This document shows positions 31,218 to 42,845 of a stretch of 64,000 nt of DNA, piece after piece. This stretch comes from Apiotrichum sp. Y4204 (Eukaryota; Basidiomycota; Tremellomycetes; Trichosporonales; Trichosporonaceae): contig JAMYHL010000068.1 in NCBI GenBank assembly GCA_025531455.1, forward strand, positions 124,001 through 188,000, given 5' to 3'. The notes beneath the pieces were generated by a model. That model was given only the letters and a program-made list of their open reading frames with translations, was not told the DNA's origin and made no database searches. The position numbers and the translations under genes were made by a program. How positions within the stretch are numbered: position 1 is the stretch's first letter; the number at the start of each line of letters is the position of its first letter.

Positions 31218-32692
31218 CTATGAGAGCTTGACAAACCTGTACTGTCAGCGGATGGCAACGCGCAGCTACTCACGTGGCATCAATCTGCTTGACCTGCGGG
31301 AGGGCGAGCATGATCTTGCGGCGGTATCCTGCGCGGTCGTTGGTCTGGCACGGGTTGCCCTCGAGGTAGACAGTCTCGAGGTTGGGCAGCGGGCGGAGCT
31401 GCGTGTCGAGCGCGCGGAGGTCCGCAATCTGGTTATATGACGCCTGGAATTAGCGAATAGTCAGCATTCACACTCGTACCCAGAACTCCTCGAGCTGCGT
31501 GAGGTGCGAGATACCCTCCACGACCGAGATCATGTTGTTGCCGACGTCGAGGGTGCGGAGCTTGAGCTGCAGTGTGAGCGCGAGAATGGGGGTTTTTTTT
31601 TCCTCACATTGTTCTCCAGGCCCTCAATCTTCGTCAGGCCGTTGTGGCTGAGATACAGCTCCTCGAGGTTGACGAGGTGCTCGAGGCCCTCCATCTTGGT
31701 GATGCGGTTACTCTGGATCGAGAGGATCTTGAGGTTTGCAAATGTGTCGAGGTTCTGGGGTGGTGAGTACGGTGCAAAGCGGATTATGGGGACTGCTGAA
31801 TGACAAGAGTTGCCCAGCAGTCCAGTGATACCCACCTGTAGCGCGCGGATCTTGTTCTTGCCGAGCCACAGCTCCGTGAGGTGCACCAGCTTGTCGAGGT
31901 TTTCAATAACCTAGAGTGAGTGATATCCACAGCGGAAGGGACGTAGCATAGAGCACAAAACTCGTAGCCCGCACCTCCCCATCCTACGAGGGGCGCAGAT
32001 CACGACCATCCTCCCTCCCCAGCCGACTCACACGAAGACGGTTCCCCCCGAGCTCGATGCTCGTGATCGTGTCCGCGCACCAGTCGAGCTGGCCCGCCTC
32101 AATCCCCGTAATCTTGTTCTGCACGAGATACATGACATGGACCTTTTTCAGCGAGGGGAGGCTCGGCGCGTGCCGGATATTGTTAAACGACAGGTCGAGG
32201 GATCTGTACATGGTCAGCAGCTAGCACTCTCATAAACGTTGTCCCTCACGTCACGTTCGGGATACCCTTCAGTTCGTCGTCCTCGACCCGGGGCCCGAGG
32301 CGGTTATCGTACAGATCAATCTCCTCGAGGTCGGGAAAAACAAGACATTCAGCCGGAAGAGGGGAGCTGAGCTCGTTCTGGCGGAGACACAGGCGGCGGA
32401 GCTTCGTAAACCGCGGAAGACGGAGGGGGAGGAGGGAAGAGTTGTGCAGCCGGAGGTGCTGGAGATGCAGCTCGTCCGTGTCGTCGGGGTATGAAGCGAG
32501 AAAGTCGTCGTCGCGCGCGTCGCCCGCGGGCGCGAGGTCCTCGTCGTCCTCGTCGTCGCTTAGCGGGTGGATTGGGGCCGTGAGCGTTTCCTGTGGGCCG
32601 AGACGGGCTGTCGGCCGGGATGAGCCGGCCGTGGACGGGGCGGCGTCGGGGGCAGGGTTGGACGCCTCGGTGCGCTCTGTGGGCTCGGACAT
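31218..32692 (-). CDS. Protein phosphatase 1 regulator SDS22 (leucine-rich repeat)
   Basis: Seven exons, 370 residues. Introns: 32204-32249, 31911-32031, 31755-31835, 31567-31607, 31444-31479 and 31237-31273. An acidic N-terminal tail starts MSEPTERTEASNPAPDAAP. About eleven 22-residue sds22-type leucine-rich repeats follow, for example LDLSFNNIRHAPSLPSLKKV, LKILSIQSNRITKMEGLEHL and LEELYLSHNGLTKIEGLENN. The LRR cap ends with LETVYLEGNPCQTNDRAGYR and RKIMLALPQVKQIDATFVKL. SDS22 binds the catalytic subunit of PP1 and directs it in mitosis and PP1 assembly in the nucleus. ATG 32692 was chosen over a longer upstream frame because the acidic tail begins there and the upstream residues are not family-like. 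Confidence 0.93.
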
Positions 32693-33213
32693 TGTGGATG
32701 GTGTGGTTGACAAGCAGGGTCGAAGACCTTGGATATGCTTTGTGAGCGGGTTGAGCGGGTGTTGTGGTGCGTCGTGTGCGTCATGGCGCATGGCGCCTGC
32801 GCGCCTGGCTGGTCTGAGGGAATTCCATCCTCTCCACCGGCGCCCAGTGCCTTCCAACCTGGTGGCCTGGTGGCCAGGTCACTGTTCCACAGCTGCAGCC
32901 ACTTTGTCATGCATGCGAGCAGCCTGCGCGCTTGCGCCTGCGTACCTGTGCATCTGGCCGCTCAACCCCCACGATCCCCTCGGGTCATCAATGCATACGG
33001 CTATGGGCAGCGTCGTGGGGCATGGCGGATTTCATAGTATAATCAATGGTTTATAAGGATTCGGGTCTGGACTGTATATATTAAGAGAAACGAGATACGG
33101 GGAGCAAGAACGATGGAGATACCGGTACAGCGGGCGGGCTCGGGCGGTGGGAGTGGGTATAATACAGACGGGTTTGAAGATGTTTTGCGGGTGGAAGAAA
33201 GAGGTGTTCTCGC
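32693..33213. other. SDS22 promoter and MATE gene 3' flank
   Basis: 521 bases, with an AT-richer stretch near 33020-33110. No gene is supported. Confidence 0.45.
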
Positions 33214-35967
33214 CTAGAGGAGCGGCTGGCGCTCGGGGTCGGATTCCGCCCCGTCGTCGAGGGGGCGGGGCTCGGGCTCGTCTGCAAACTTGATATCGCG
33301 GGGGAGCTGGGAGAGGCCGAGACGCTCGCGGACGCGCTCGACGCCGCGCGCCCAGTCCGCGCCCCAGACAATGTACACGCCGACCGCGCAGGCATACACG
33401 AGAGCAGCGGTCAGGCCCATCCAGATGCCCACCAGGCCGTAGGGCGTAGAAGGGGAGAAGGTGAGCCACAGGCCGAGCGGGAGGCCGATCACGTAGTATG
33501 CTGTCAGGTTGAGGAGGGCGCCGGTTGCGTGGAGTGCGAGGGCGCGGAGGATGGCGTTGGCTGCTCCGGCGATACCGTCCGCGATTTGGAAGAGACCGAT
33601 CCACGGCATGACTGTCGCGACGATGGCGACGACCTCTTCGTCGCCGTTGAACATGTATCCCCACGAGTGGCGGAAGGTGATGCACAGCGTGCTGTTGAAG
33701 AGGGCAAAGCAAAAGGCGAGGATGAACGACGCGCGCGAGGCCCACTTGGCTTCCCAGGCGCGGCCGGCGCCGAGGAGGTTGCCGACGCGGACACTGGAGG
33801 CGACGCCGAGCGCGGCTGGGAACTGGTAAAGCGCCGAGCACGTCGAGAGGAGAACGGACTGGGCGGCGAGCGTTGTGGGACCCAGCTGCGATGCGGCCAG
33901 CGCACAAATCTCCCATGCCCACCATTCAGACGAGAGCTGAGAGTTAGCATTGTGGGATCCAGAGGAACTCACCATGATGGTCCCAGCAAGGCCCAAAGAG
34001 GTGACCGTGCCGAGCTTGGAGAAGGCGTCCTTTGTCGAAAACGGGTGGAAGGCATCCCGAGGACCGATGAACAGGACGTAGATCAGCAGCATGACGCCTG
34101 TGAGGGTGAAGCTGATGGAGGTAGCGACGGCACCACCGATGAATCCGAGGCGGATCGAGTCAGGACCCCAGACGAGGAGGTAGTTGAGGAGCACATTGGT
34201 CGGGGCGACGATGAAGAGCACATATGTCGGGATGTGCATAATGTTCTGCGACTGGAGGTACTTTTTCAGCACAATGTTGACCGCGTAGCCTGGAATGCCA
34301 AAGGTGAGGTATCGGAGGTAGTCGCCTGCGAGCTTTGCGACGCGGGGTTTCTGGTGGAGGAAGATGAGGATGGGCTCAATGTTGAGCCAGATCCAGAACA
34401 TGGGGAGGATAGCGACGGCCATGACGACGAACATGCGCTGCGTCCAGAGACCGACACGGGTCGGGTCCGAGCTCGTCCACGCCGCGGGGAGGAGTGTGTC
34501 CAGCGCGGTGGCGAGGCCCTGCAGCATCGAGTAACAGGTGACCGAGGCGGTCATGTTGGCAAGACTCGACGCCGCTAGCTCAAAAGTACCAATGTGGCCG
34601 ATAGAGATGACGCCAGTGAGCGCGAGCGAGTACTCTGCGAGCTGGGCGAGGAAGACGGGAACGGTCGTGCGGCAAATGAGCGGGAGCTCGGCCGCGAGCG
34701 CCTTGCGCGCCGAATGCACCTCTTGTCCATGTTCATCGACCGGGAGGTCGAGAGCGCTGGCATCGAGCTCCTCGGCCGGGTCGCACGAGAGGAACTCGCC
34801 CGTGACCGCGCCACCGGGGACAAAGCTCGCACGGCGGGCCATACGGCGCGCGACGGCCACATCCTCGGCGTCCTCCTCGTCGTCATAGTCCTCGAAATCG
34901 CTCGTCGGGAGGGGACGCAGCGCGACGACAGGGGAAATCGGCCGGCGCTCCGAGCTCCGCCCGCGCAGGCTGATGCTCGCCATAGGGCTGGACGGCACGC
35001 CGGGAGAGTGGATATCGTCGTCCGTCGCGACGCTGCTGCTCACGGGCAAAAGCGCACCAAGAGACGCGCCCGCGGCGGCCGCCGCATCGCGCCGCGCCTG
35101 CGTCATGGGCAGGACCACTGTCCGCGGCGGCGTGCGGCCTTTACTCCTCGACCGCGAGTTGCCCGCCGTTGCGCGCTCGCTCAGCGTCACAGGCTGGTGT
35201 CCGGCAGCAAGCGGCTCAGACACGCCGACAGCCCCGTATCGCCCCGTGCGGCGCCATCGCGACCCGCGGCGATCGTCGTCGTCAACCTCGCCCTCCGGTT
35301 CCGCCCCAGACTCGTCAGTGGGGATCTCCTCATCGTGCGTAAAGACCAGCACGCCCGACTCGCCCGGCGTGTCCGTCGCGGCGTCGGTAACCGTGAGGGC
35401 CGAGTGCGTGGAGCGGTCGCTCAGCCGGCGGAAACGCGCCGTCCCCGGATCGAGTGTGTCTCCCCTGGAACTGCGGCGCGACCGCGCATCAGTATAAACG
35501 CTTGCACGGGTCGCCGCGCTCGAGCGCCGGCGCCGCCGCAGCTGCGCGTCGTCCTCTGGCGCCTGGCCCGCGTGTGGGTTCGTCCGCGAGCGCTGGATTA
35601 GCGCCTCGAGGTTGTTGTGCAGGGCTGCTGTCAGCGCTATTCAAAGACGGGCGGCCAGGACGCCACCGAGGCAAGCGGGTCGGCAGCCGGGTCAGGAGCC
35701 AGCAGCCAGCAGCAAGCGGTCAGCAGGGTGTGCATAGTGCAAGCCGTCCCAGCGCTCGGCCGACTCCCCTATCACAGCGTGCACATGTGCAGGTATTCTC
35801 CAGCTACTGGCAGTTACGCAAAAAAATTCCTCCTGTACCACCTGCACCTGTCCGTCGTCCCGCATGCTCGTGTTTTTGTCGAAATTTTGGAGCCTTTGCG
35901 GGGGTTACTCACCATACGGGGATGTCGAGAGGCTGGTCGCGAGCGTCGAGTGCGGATAGTTGGACAT
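33214..35967 (-). CDS. MATE-family multidrug/organic cation antiporter
   Basis: Exons 35967-35913, 35624-33973 and 33936-33214 give 809 residues. The first exon is short (MSNYPHSTLATSLSTSPY) and is joined across a 288-nt intron with a CTGAC branch and CAG acceptor. The second intron (33937-33972) is 36 nt and in frame. The first roughly 325 residues are Ser/Arg/Asp-rich and probably cytosolic. Twelve hydrophobic spans follow, with MATE features such as ELPLICRTTVPVFLAQLAEY, ANMTASVTCYSMLQGLATAL and ALDTLLPAAW. MATE proteins export cationic drugs and metabolites in exchange for protons or sodium. The very long N-tail is unusual compared with plant and bacterial members but occurs in fungal ones. 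Substrate unknown. Confidence 0.9.
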
Positions 35968-37604
35968 CGCGTAGCGCGGGGATGCGCGGGAGGGTGTGAG
36001 GGTGCGAGTAGGCGAGTACGCGAGAAGGTGAAGTGAGATGGTAGATGCGAGGGGGAGAGTTGTGAATGCGGGTAGTTAGTGGTTTAAAATCGGCCACCAC
36101 CCATTTGGCCACCTCGCCTCGGTTTCGGTGGTGCTGTCATGCCTGTATCAGGTGTCCATCAGGTGCATCAGGTGCTCTCTCTTTCCTGAGTCCCAACCGC
36201 GCTGTAGAGCCGTTCTCGGCCATCGGCATCCTCGGCGGTATGCATTGTATCGCATATCGCATCGCATGCAACACGACCGCATGCATTCCATCTCGCCGTC
36301 GCCACTTGCCGCAGTTCCCCGACCCCGTACCCCGCAATACGCGCCGGCCCAAACAAACAATTACAGTTGCGCATACTGTAGTTAGTGCGCGTGTATCGCT
36401 TATTTACGCCACGCGCGCTGGCGGCAGACGGCGGAGTCGCGCGAATCGCGGAATTGGAGCGTCGAGCGTCGCGACTTGCAGCCTGGGGGCTTGCGGGATC
36501 GTGCTGCCTTCGAAGATGTTCACTGGAAAACGCTCGTGTACACTTTTAGAGTATGGACCATGGATCATGGACTCTTCTGCGCTTGGAACACGTACAAGAC
36601 GTCCAAGATGATTGCCACATCTCTGCGCCGATGATCTGCGTCCTGTGTGGGTGATCTGCAGATATGCAGATCAGCAGCGCGTACGCGCCCCATGCACGGA
36701 TGCACACAAGTCGCCGCGTCGCCGATCAGTCCCCGGATCCCCGGATCCCCGGATTCGTGTCCCAGCGGTCCAACCTCGCTCCTTGCTCCTCGCTCCAGGC
36801 TCCTCGCCCCTCGCCAGTCCCAAGTCGCCGTTCGCCAATCCTCCCTTCAATCGACAATCCATTCCCGTCCCGCGTCCACATTCAGGAAGGTGACTCTCCC
36901 TGTATTCTGTCCACAAACAGGCACTGAGTGCGACGAGCTCATTGGGTATCTGCTAGTTGCTCCAGCGTGCGAGTAGACGCAGGAAGTTGGAAGGCGGTAG
37001 TGGCCGTAGGGGACCGTCCGTGGTCCGTGGTCCATTGTGTCTCCGCCATGGCGTTTCCGAGCTATCCTGTTGTACGTTGTTCGAGGTTGGCAGGTTCCGA
37101 CTTCCAAATCCTGCAAGCTGCAATGCCCTCTGTGGTCCATCGCCGGGCAGATTATTGCCCTATGCTCCGGCTCGGTCCCGGTCGCCGGACACCCATCCGA
37201 CACTTGGTGGCCAGGGAACACCATGCCCAGGCCGGCCTACGCGGAAACTTGCCATCGCTCCCCTCATTTCTACCAATGGCGATTACTCGGCCAATGGCAA
37301 TGCCGCCGGATTCCAGAGCCCCAGGCAGCTGTCAGAGAGTATCTCCAGAGTATTCCGCGCCGCGCACACAGCTACCCCGCACTTGGCTGCTTGGCTCCGC
37401 ATTTCCCCAGACCGGGTACAGGGTCTACAGGTCAGGAGTACATATAAGTACACTACTGAGCCGACGAGGTATCTTCGACTGCTATGACAACGCTTCCCTC
37501 CCCACCTCGACTTTTGACGGCTCGGGTATCATGCTTCTTTGGATGGGCACTCGGTACGGGTCACAAGATTTACAATAGCGCTTCAGACATCGCGTCATGA
37601 TATC
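35968..37604. other. Large intergenic region with small repeats
   Basis: 1.6 kb upstream of the MATE gene and downstream of the YABBY-like gene. It holds a CCCCGGAT repeat at about 36733-36757 and CATCAGGTG repeats near 36148-36175. Open frames here overlap on several strands and look like noise. Confidence 0.45.
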
Positions 37605-38405
37605 TTAGGCCTTGTTCTTCTGCCATGGGTCAGCGGTAGCTCGGAAAGATGCGCAAGTGGCACATACGGGGTTCTCGGGGCTCGAGTGCCAGCTGGACGC
37701 AACAGTCTTGAAGTTCTCCTGCATTGTGAGCATAGGTGGTCCAAAACACGAGTAACCTACCTTGTGGTCGACCTTCTTGCCTGCCTTCTGCTGCTCGGCC
37801 TTGAGCTTGGCGAGCTGGACCTTCATGAAGCGGTTGCTGTGGGTTAGCGTGGCTCAGAGGTAATGATCGATTAGCGACGCAGCAAGGAGACGTCTCGAGT
37901 AGGATGCTCGAGAGCATCCAGAGCGCGACCATTCGGGTCGACTCACTAGGGCGAGGTCTTGGTCTTCTTGCCGCCGGCAGCTAGGTTGTCAGTATAATGG
38001 GACAAGCAGGGGAAGACGCTCGAGTGGCAACGGATTCGAGTGGCGACGAAGCCAATGTGGATGGCGAGGAAGACATCCATCCGATTCACCGCACCGCACA
38101 TCGCGACGCGTCCCGACGCGTCGTGTACTCTCCCTGGGACATTCACTCACTCTTGGCTGTGGATGCAAGAGACGATGGTGAGAACGACGCGTTGGATGGT
38201 GGCGGCGGGTGGATTGGTGATTTGGACGGGTGGAGCGGGTAAAGGTATCGAGGGAAGACATGGTGTCAGCTACCTGGACGGTGCACCACGCTTTCGGACT
38301 GGGGGATAGAATGTGTAAACAACCTCCACCCTCGCGTCTGGCCGCTTTGGCTGGAGCGCAAGGCAAACTGAGGATGGACAGTGGGGAAAGCAACGTACGA
38401 GCCAT
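37605..38405 (-). CDS. YABBY/HMG-box-like microprotein (60 residues, five exons)
   Basis: Exons 38405-38399 (7 nt), 37980-37947, 37836-37761, 37718-37668 and 37619-37605 sum to 183 nt, exactly 61 codons. The introns are 418, 110, 42 and 48 nt, all with GT-AG ends and CTGAC or similar branch sites. The product opens MAPAGGKKTKTSPYNRFMKV and includes QLAKLKAEQQKAGKKVDHK then ENFKTVASSWHSSPENPKNK. The pattern PYNRFMK...DHKE.FK..AS.W..SPENPKN is that of small fungal proteins with a YABBY/HMG-box-like helix pair. These are thought to be DNA-binding, though their role in fungi is largely unknown. A TATATAAA box sits 133 bases upstream of the start. The tiny first exon is inferred from splice signals and frame. 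Confidence 0.75.
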
Positions 38406-40363
38406 TGTGGAGGTGCGAGTTGACGGTAGGTGGGTTGGTGCGTTCGGCGGCGGTGGATGTGGTGGTGGTGATGGAAGCGAAGGTGCGGATTGAGAGCGAG
38501 TGGGCAAAGACAAGTGAGGGAAGAATGCACTCTCGAGTTTATATACCCATGTAGCCACACGCGCTCTGGTCTCAAGTCTCACCCCCCTCGATGACTATTA
38601 TTATTATTGACGACGGATGAGTCTGCCTTCCTCTTGCCCCTTCAGCGACACACTGTACACACACTGAAGCGCTGCACCTCTGTCGCCCCGTGGGGTAGAA
38701 AGGGCGACTTGCCGCACGCCATCTCGCATCTGCACAACTCTGCACATCTGCACATCGCGCGCATATCCCATCTCGCATCGGGGCATCAGGGCAATCCAAA
38801 CCAATCCGGGACAACCCCGAGACCCCCCAACACTTGGGTTGCAGAAGACTGCGGTCTCAAGTCTCGGCATCTCGGATCAACAACAACAAACATCACGTGA
38901 CCGTTATGTGTCTCTTCGTTCCCAGGCCCATGAGCGTAATTACAATTTACCCCCCTCGCTTAGAACGGGGCCAAATGACATTTGGTATTCCCAATCGTCG
39001 GCCTATACCGCGTTGGGCAAATGCTAATGGGGCAATCGTCACTCAGGGGGAAGGGACTAGCTGCTGGCTGCACCGTTAGCTGCTAGTTCTGAGTGGCACA
39101 TTGGCACTCTTTGAGCTCTTGAAGCTTGCATAAACAGCCAAGGACACCTAGGATCCTGGGATATCCCTGTCAAGCACTGCGGAGCAGATTGGTAAGCTGC
39201 ACAGTGCGCAGACCACAGGCCACGGGCAAAGTGAACAAGTCCGATTCTCCCTTCGTTGTGGGCGCGGTGGACTATGAATAGGGGTGCTCTGGCCGTGAAC
39301 CAACGACTGCGGGTCTCTAGCAGACACTATGCAAACCCATCAACACATCTTGCACTGGATCACTGGTGAGGCAGTTCTCTGATATCCACTACTGCCTTTA
39401 CATGTCTACCTTTATGAATGGTTGATGGTGTCTCTGGAGCTTTGAGGGGAGTTCGAACACGCCGATGTGTCTTGAGAGGCTGTTTATGACATCATGGGAG
39501 GCCAAAAGGTCAACTGTGCGTACTCGGCTGCCTCTCCACTCTCGCTGCTACTGATGCTCTCTCCAACCTCTCCCTCCCAACACAGCTTCGCGTTGCAGTC
39601 GGCAAGTGAAATTATGACCCAACTTTATACCTCATCTAACGCGGACTGGAGGGCGGGAGCAGATGGTTCGTGCCCGGGCCCCGCGGCCCCATGTTGTTTG
39701 GGTCCTTTGCGGGCTCACCGCGGTAATGTGGACCGCGAGGTCATGGGAAGCCGGGAACTGCATGCCAGCAGGAGATTGCAGAACAGCACGATGAGTGCAG
39801 GTGATTCTTCAATTCTTCGCGATAAGATGCAAAGATATACGGTAGACGCTGCGCAGAAGTGCACAATGCGAGGCATGTGAAGAACATGGATGTAATTACA
39901 ACTCTGGGTGCCAGCCATAATGAGACCATTAAGTGGATGCCACGGGAATATATTTCCGAAACTCCGCCACTGGGCGACAGCATGCCAAGTGTGATTTCAC
40001 CCGCAGAGAGCACAGTGAACAGATCGGGCAGAGTGAGAACAGAGCCAAAGACACCCTAGGCCAGGCAGCCATGCAGCCAGGCAGGCAACGGCAGGGCGCC
40101 GCGGGTGCCACGGGGGGTGGAGTGCCACCTTGAATGATGCACCAACCAACCATGCGCACCTTCCCCCCTCCCCGTGCTCCGAACATGCTCTGAGGCGCAC
40201 CACCAGAGAGAGAGAGAGAGACTATACACCCCTATTCCTACTCTTTCTGGTTTCCTTTTTATTAATTTGGGACACCACAAACATCCAACCCCCTCTTTTC
40301 CCTTTCTCTTCTCTTCTCTCCATCCTCCATCCTCCATCCTCCATCCTCACCATCGACTCGACA
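38406..40363. other. Long divergent intergenic region
   Basis: About 2 kb between divergently transcribed genes. It is less GC-rich than the coding parts around 38900-40000, and a CT-rich leader with CCATCCT repeats (about 40318-40347) precedes the SR-protein start. A GTTCGAAC at 39451-39458 resembles a tRNA B-box, but no cloverleaf is seen around it. Confidence 0.45.
38538..38545 (-). promoter_or_regulatory. TATA box of the YABBY-like gene
   Basis: The minus strand reads TATATAAA, 133 bases before ATG 38405, a plausible core promoter distance for a gene with a short leader. Confidence 0.5.
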
Positions 40364-42132
40364 ATGTCCGAGCCTTCCGACGGTATGTCCGCCTCCCAGC
40401 CCCAGCCCCAGCCCGCTCCGCCTCACCGTTATACTCCACCATGATCGCTTCTTCCGTTTTTCCCTCGTTTTATACATTTGTTCGGCTCGATTGCAGCCCG
40501 GCAGCGGCATTGCGCCGACTCGCGTCGTTGTGTCTTCCCTCCCTCACCACTGTTACCCTCTCCTGCCTTTCTTTCCTTCAGCTTGTGGCCCATCCTGCTC
40601 CTCCATCACCCACCATCTCTTCACCCTCAACAGCCGCCTCGGCAGATTGCGTTGGGGATGTGATGAGCGGCTCGATTATAGTGACGACACGCCCCCAAGA
40701 ATGGCATGCGCTCGACGTTGTGTGTGGTGTCCAAGAGGCCGCGCTTGCGGATAATCCCTCGGGCACCAGTCGCCAATCTAATCGGTCGCTGAACGGGCTT
40801 CTTTTCTTGTTCCATCCGCTGCGGGCGGTCTTGTCGCCATCCGCGTCGCCCTTCACGGCCACGGCAGCGCCAGCGGGAGAACCCCACAAACTCAAAGGGC
40901 CCAAGCGCAAAGGGATACAGTTCACTTCGTGGCGCCTGTTTGGCTTTGCATTGAGTGTCCAACATGCTCAATGCGGTCCATCCCCAATCAGATGACGGGC
41001 TTCCACCCTTGCGGCTTGTGCCCCACCTGTGCAAGCACGGAACCCCGGCAGCTATTTATTGTTCGCGCGTCGCCTCGAGCACCACGGCTTGACCGTCCTA
41101 GTACGCCTGTCCAATCCAAAGAATTGTCACCCGTTCACCTGTCCCACCTCACTTGCCTCACCATGCCCGCCGTACAACGCCTGACACGCCCAGTCTGGCA
41201 AAACTCGGCTCCCGCCGCCAACGATGGCTACTCGCGCGACCGCGAGGGCTCTCCTCGTCGCGAGGAGCGCTCCGACCGCGACGCGGACCGCGAGCCCCGT
41301 GAGCGTTCGCCCCGCCGCGACCGCAGCCGCTCGCCCGCTCCTCGCAACGGCGGCGGCGATGGCCCCCGTGGAGGTGGTGGTGGTGGTGGCCGGTAAGTTT
41401 GCAATGCCCACTCATCATCTAAACGTCCCAGCGGTAACGACGTTTCGGTCAACCAGGGCAACAACCTCCACGTCTCGGGTCTCGCTCGCTCCATCAACGA
41501 CCGCCAGCTCGAGGACCTCTTCAGCAAGTGTGGCAAGATTGTCAAGGCTCAGGTCATGTGCGACCCCCACACCCGTGAGCCCACCGTAATTCTTACATTC
41601 CATTAACAAATTAGAGGAGTCGCGTGGCTTTGGCTTTGTGATGTTTGAGACTAATGAGGAGGCCGAGAATGCCATCTCGACCTTCTCGGGCACCACCCAG
41701 GAGGGCCGCGTGCTCACTGTTGCCCACGCCAAGCGTGGCCGCGCCCGCACCCCCACTCCCGGTCGCTACCACGGCACCAAGTTCGAGGGCGGCGGTCCCG
41801 GTGGCGGAGGCCGCGGCTACGGCGGTGGCGGCGGCCGCTATGATGAGAGGCCCTACCAGCCTCGCTCCTACGACTCGCGCTATTCGGATCGCGGACCCCG
41901 CGAGGACAGGCGTGGATATGATAGGTACGAGGACCGCAGGGGCGGATTCGACAGGTACGAGGATCGCAGGGGCGGCTACGATGATTACCGTCGCCCCCCT
42001 CCCCCTGAGTGAGTGTCTCGGAGTTTCGGCCTCGGACTTGATCTGACCTTCAGCGACTACTACCGTGGAGAGCGCCGCTACGACGACCGCCGTGACGACA
42101 GGCCCAGGTATGATGACCGGCCCCGTTACTGA
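40364..42132 (+). CDS. Tra2-like RRM/SR splicing factor
   Basis: Preferred model: a 19-nt first exon (40364-40382, MSEPSD plus one base), an 811-nt intron (40383-41193, donor GTATGT, CTGAC branch and CAG acceptor), then exons 41194-41392, 41432-41574, 41615-42008 and 42054-42132; 277 residues. An alternative ATG at 41163 (MPAVQRLTRPVWQNS) lies in the same frame. An RS-type region (RDREGSPRREERSDRD, then RSPRRDRSRSPAP) precedes one RRM with RNP2 LHVSGLA and RNP1 RGFGFVMF. The join DPHT-QESRGFGFV is the typical Tra2 form. The tail is Gly/Arg/Tyr/Asp-rich with two near copies of DRYEDRRGG. Tra2 proteins bind purine-rich exonic enhancers in the nucleus. Confidence 0.88.
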
Positions 42133-42257
42133 GCTCCTCGCCGTACGGTGAAGTGAGAAAACGCGACGTGGAGTGGCCAAGGTAAGGCATATGTTGGCGT
42201 GTGTTGTGTGAGCCCTTGCGCACTATTCGTTCCCATGTTTGCCGTCTAGTCGATCCG

Positions 42258-42322
42258 ACAGGCGGTGATGTTATGCAGATGATACTTCCTGTGAGCGGCG
42301 AGGGAGAGCGGCGACGGCGCGG
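42258..42322. repeat. 65-bp direct repeat, copy A
   Basis: Begins ACAGGCGGTGATGTTATGCA and ends GACGGCGCGG. It is nearly identical to copy B 227 bases downstream, with one substitution seen (GAGAGCGG versus GAAAGCGG). Confidence 0.85.
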
Positions 42323-42378
42323 GGAGCGGCGATGAGTCCGAGTCAGGAGGCGAAAGGGGATGGTGGTGGGAGGAGACT

Positions 42379-42455
42379 GGACGAGTACGAGAAAAGGGAG
42401 GACGAGGGGAATGGAGAGGATGAGAAAGAGAAGGATGCAGTGTGGCGCTTATAAG
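42379..42455. repeat. Degenerate repeat module, copy 1
   Basis: Contains ACGAGTACGAGAA, ATGGAGAGGATGA and GCAGTGTGGCGCTTAT in the same order as copy 2 at 42755-42845. Confidence 0.6.
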
Positions 42456-42461
42456 TGCACT

Positions 42462-42479
42462 GAGTCACTCACGTGACTC
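42462..42479. promoter_or_regulatory. 18-bp palindrome with CACGTG core
   Basis: GAGTCAC and GTGACTC flank TCAC; the right half overlaps TCACGTGA. It could be a bZIP or bHLH site or part of the local repeat module. Confidence 0.35.
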
Positions 42480-42484
42480 TCCCA

Positions 42485-42549
42485 ACAGGCGGTGATGTTA
42501 TGCAGATGATACTTCCTGTGAGCGGCGAGGGAAAGCGGCGACGGCGCGG
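42485..42549. repeat. 65-bp direct repeat, copy B
   Basis: Second copy of the 65-bp unit. It follows directly on an 18-bp palindrome and the sequence TCTCCCA. Confidence 0.85.
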
Positions 42550-42754
42550 AGCAACGGGAGAGGTGGGGGCGCAGGACGATGGAGTGAGGCGAGAGCGCAG
42601 AGCGATGGAGTGAGGCATCGGTGTGAGGTGACGGAGAGTGGTGAGGACAGATTGAGGCGGAGATAGATGCACTTCTTCGCTTCATCGCAGTGTCTACGGG
42701 TAGGCAGTGTCGGAAAGCTGTGTTGGCAAGCGGCAATGCACGAGGGAGACTAGT

Positions 42755-42845
42755 GGGGTAAGTACGAGAATGGGAGACCGAGAGAGATGGAGAGGATGAC
42801 AAGGACGAGAGAGATGGGGAGTATGAGAAACAGTGTGGCGCTTAT
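42755..42845. repeat. Degenerate repeat module, copy 2
   Basis: Contains AGTACGAGAA, ATGGAGAGGATGA and CAGTGTGGCGCTTAT, followed by a CACGAGACTCTCCCGC block related to sequence after copy 1. Confidence 0.6.

Noticed and set aside
32246..32857. Upstream extension of SDS22 to an earlier ATG
   Set aside because: The added residues are not family-like, and the acidic MSEPTERTE start has a normal context.
34594..35601. A 335-codon plus-strand frame over the MATE N-terminal region
   Set aside because: Arg/Ala-rich shadow of the minus-strand gene, with no domain features.
39440..39475. tRNA-like B-box GTTCGAAC
   Set aside because: No A-box at the right distance, and no acceptor or anticodon stem could be drawn.
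40174..40995. A 273-codon frame over the SR-gene leader
   Set aside because: It overlaps the CT-rich leader and the long intron, has biased composition, and starts without support.
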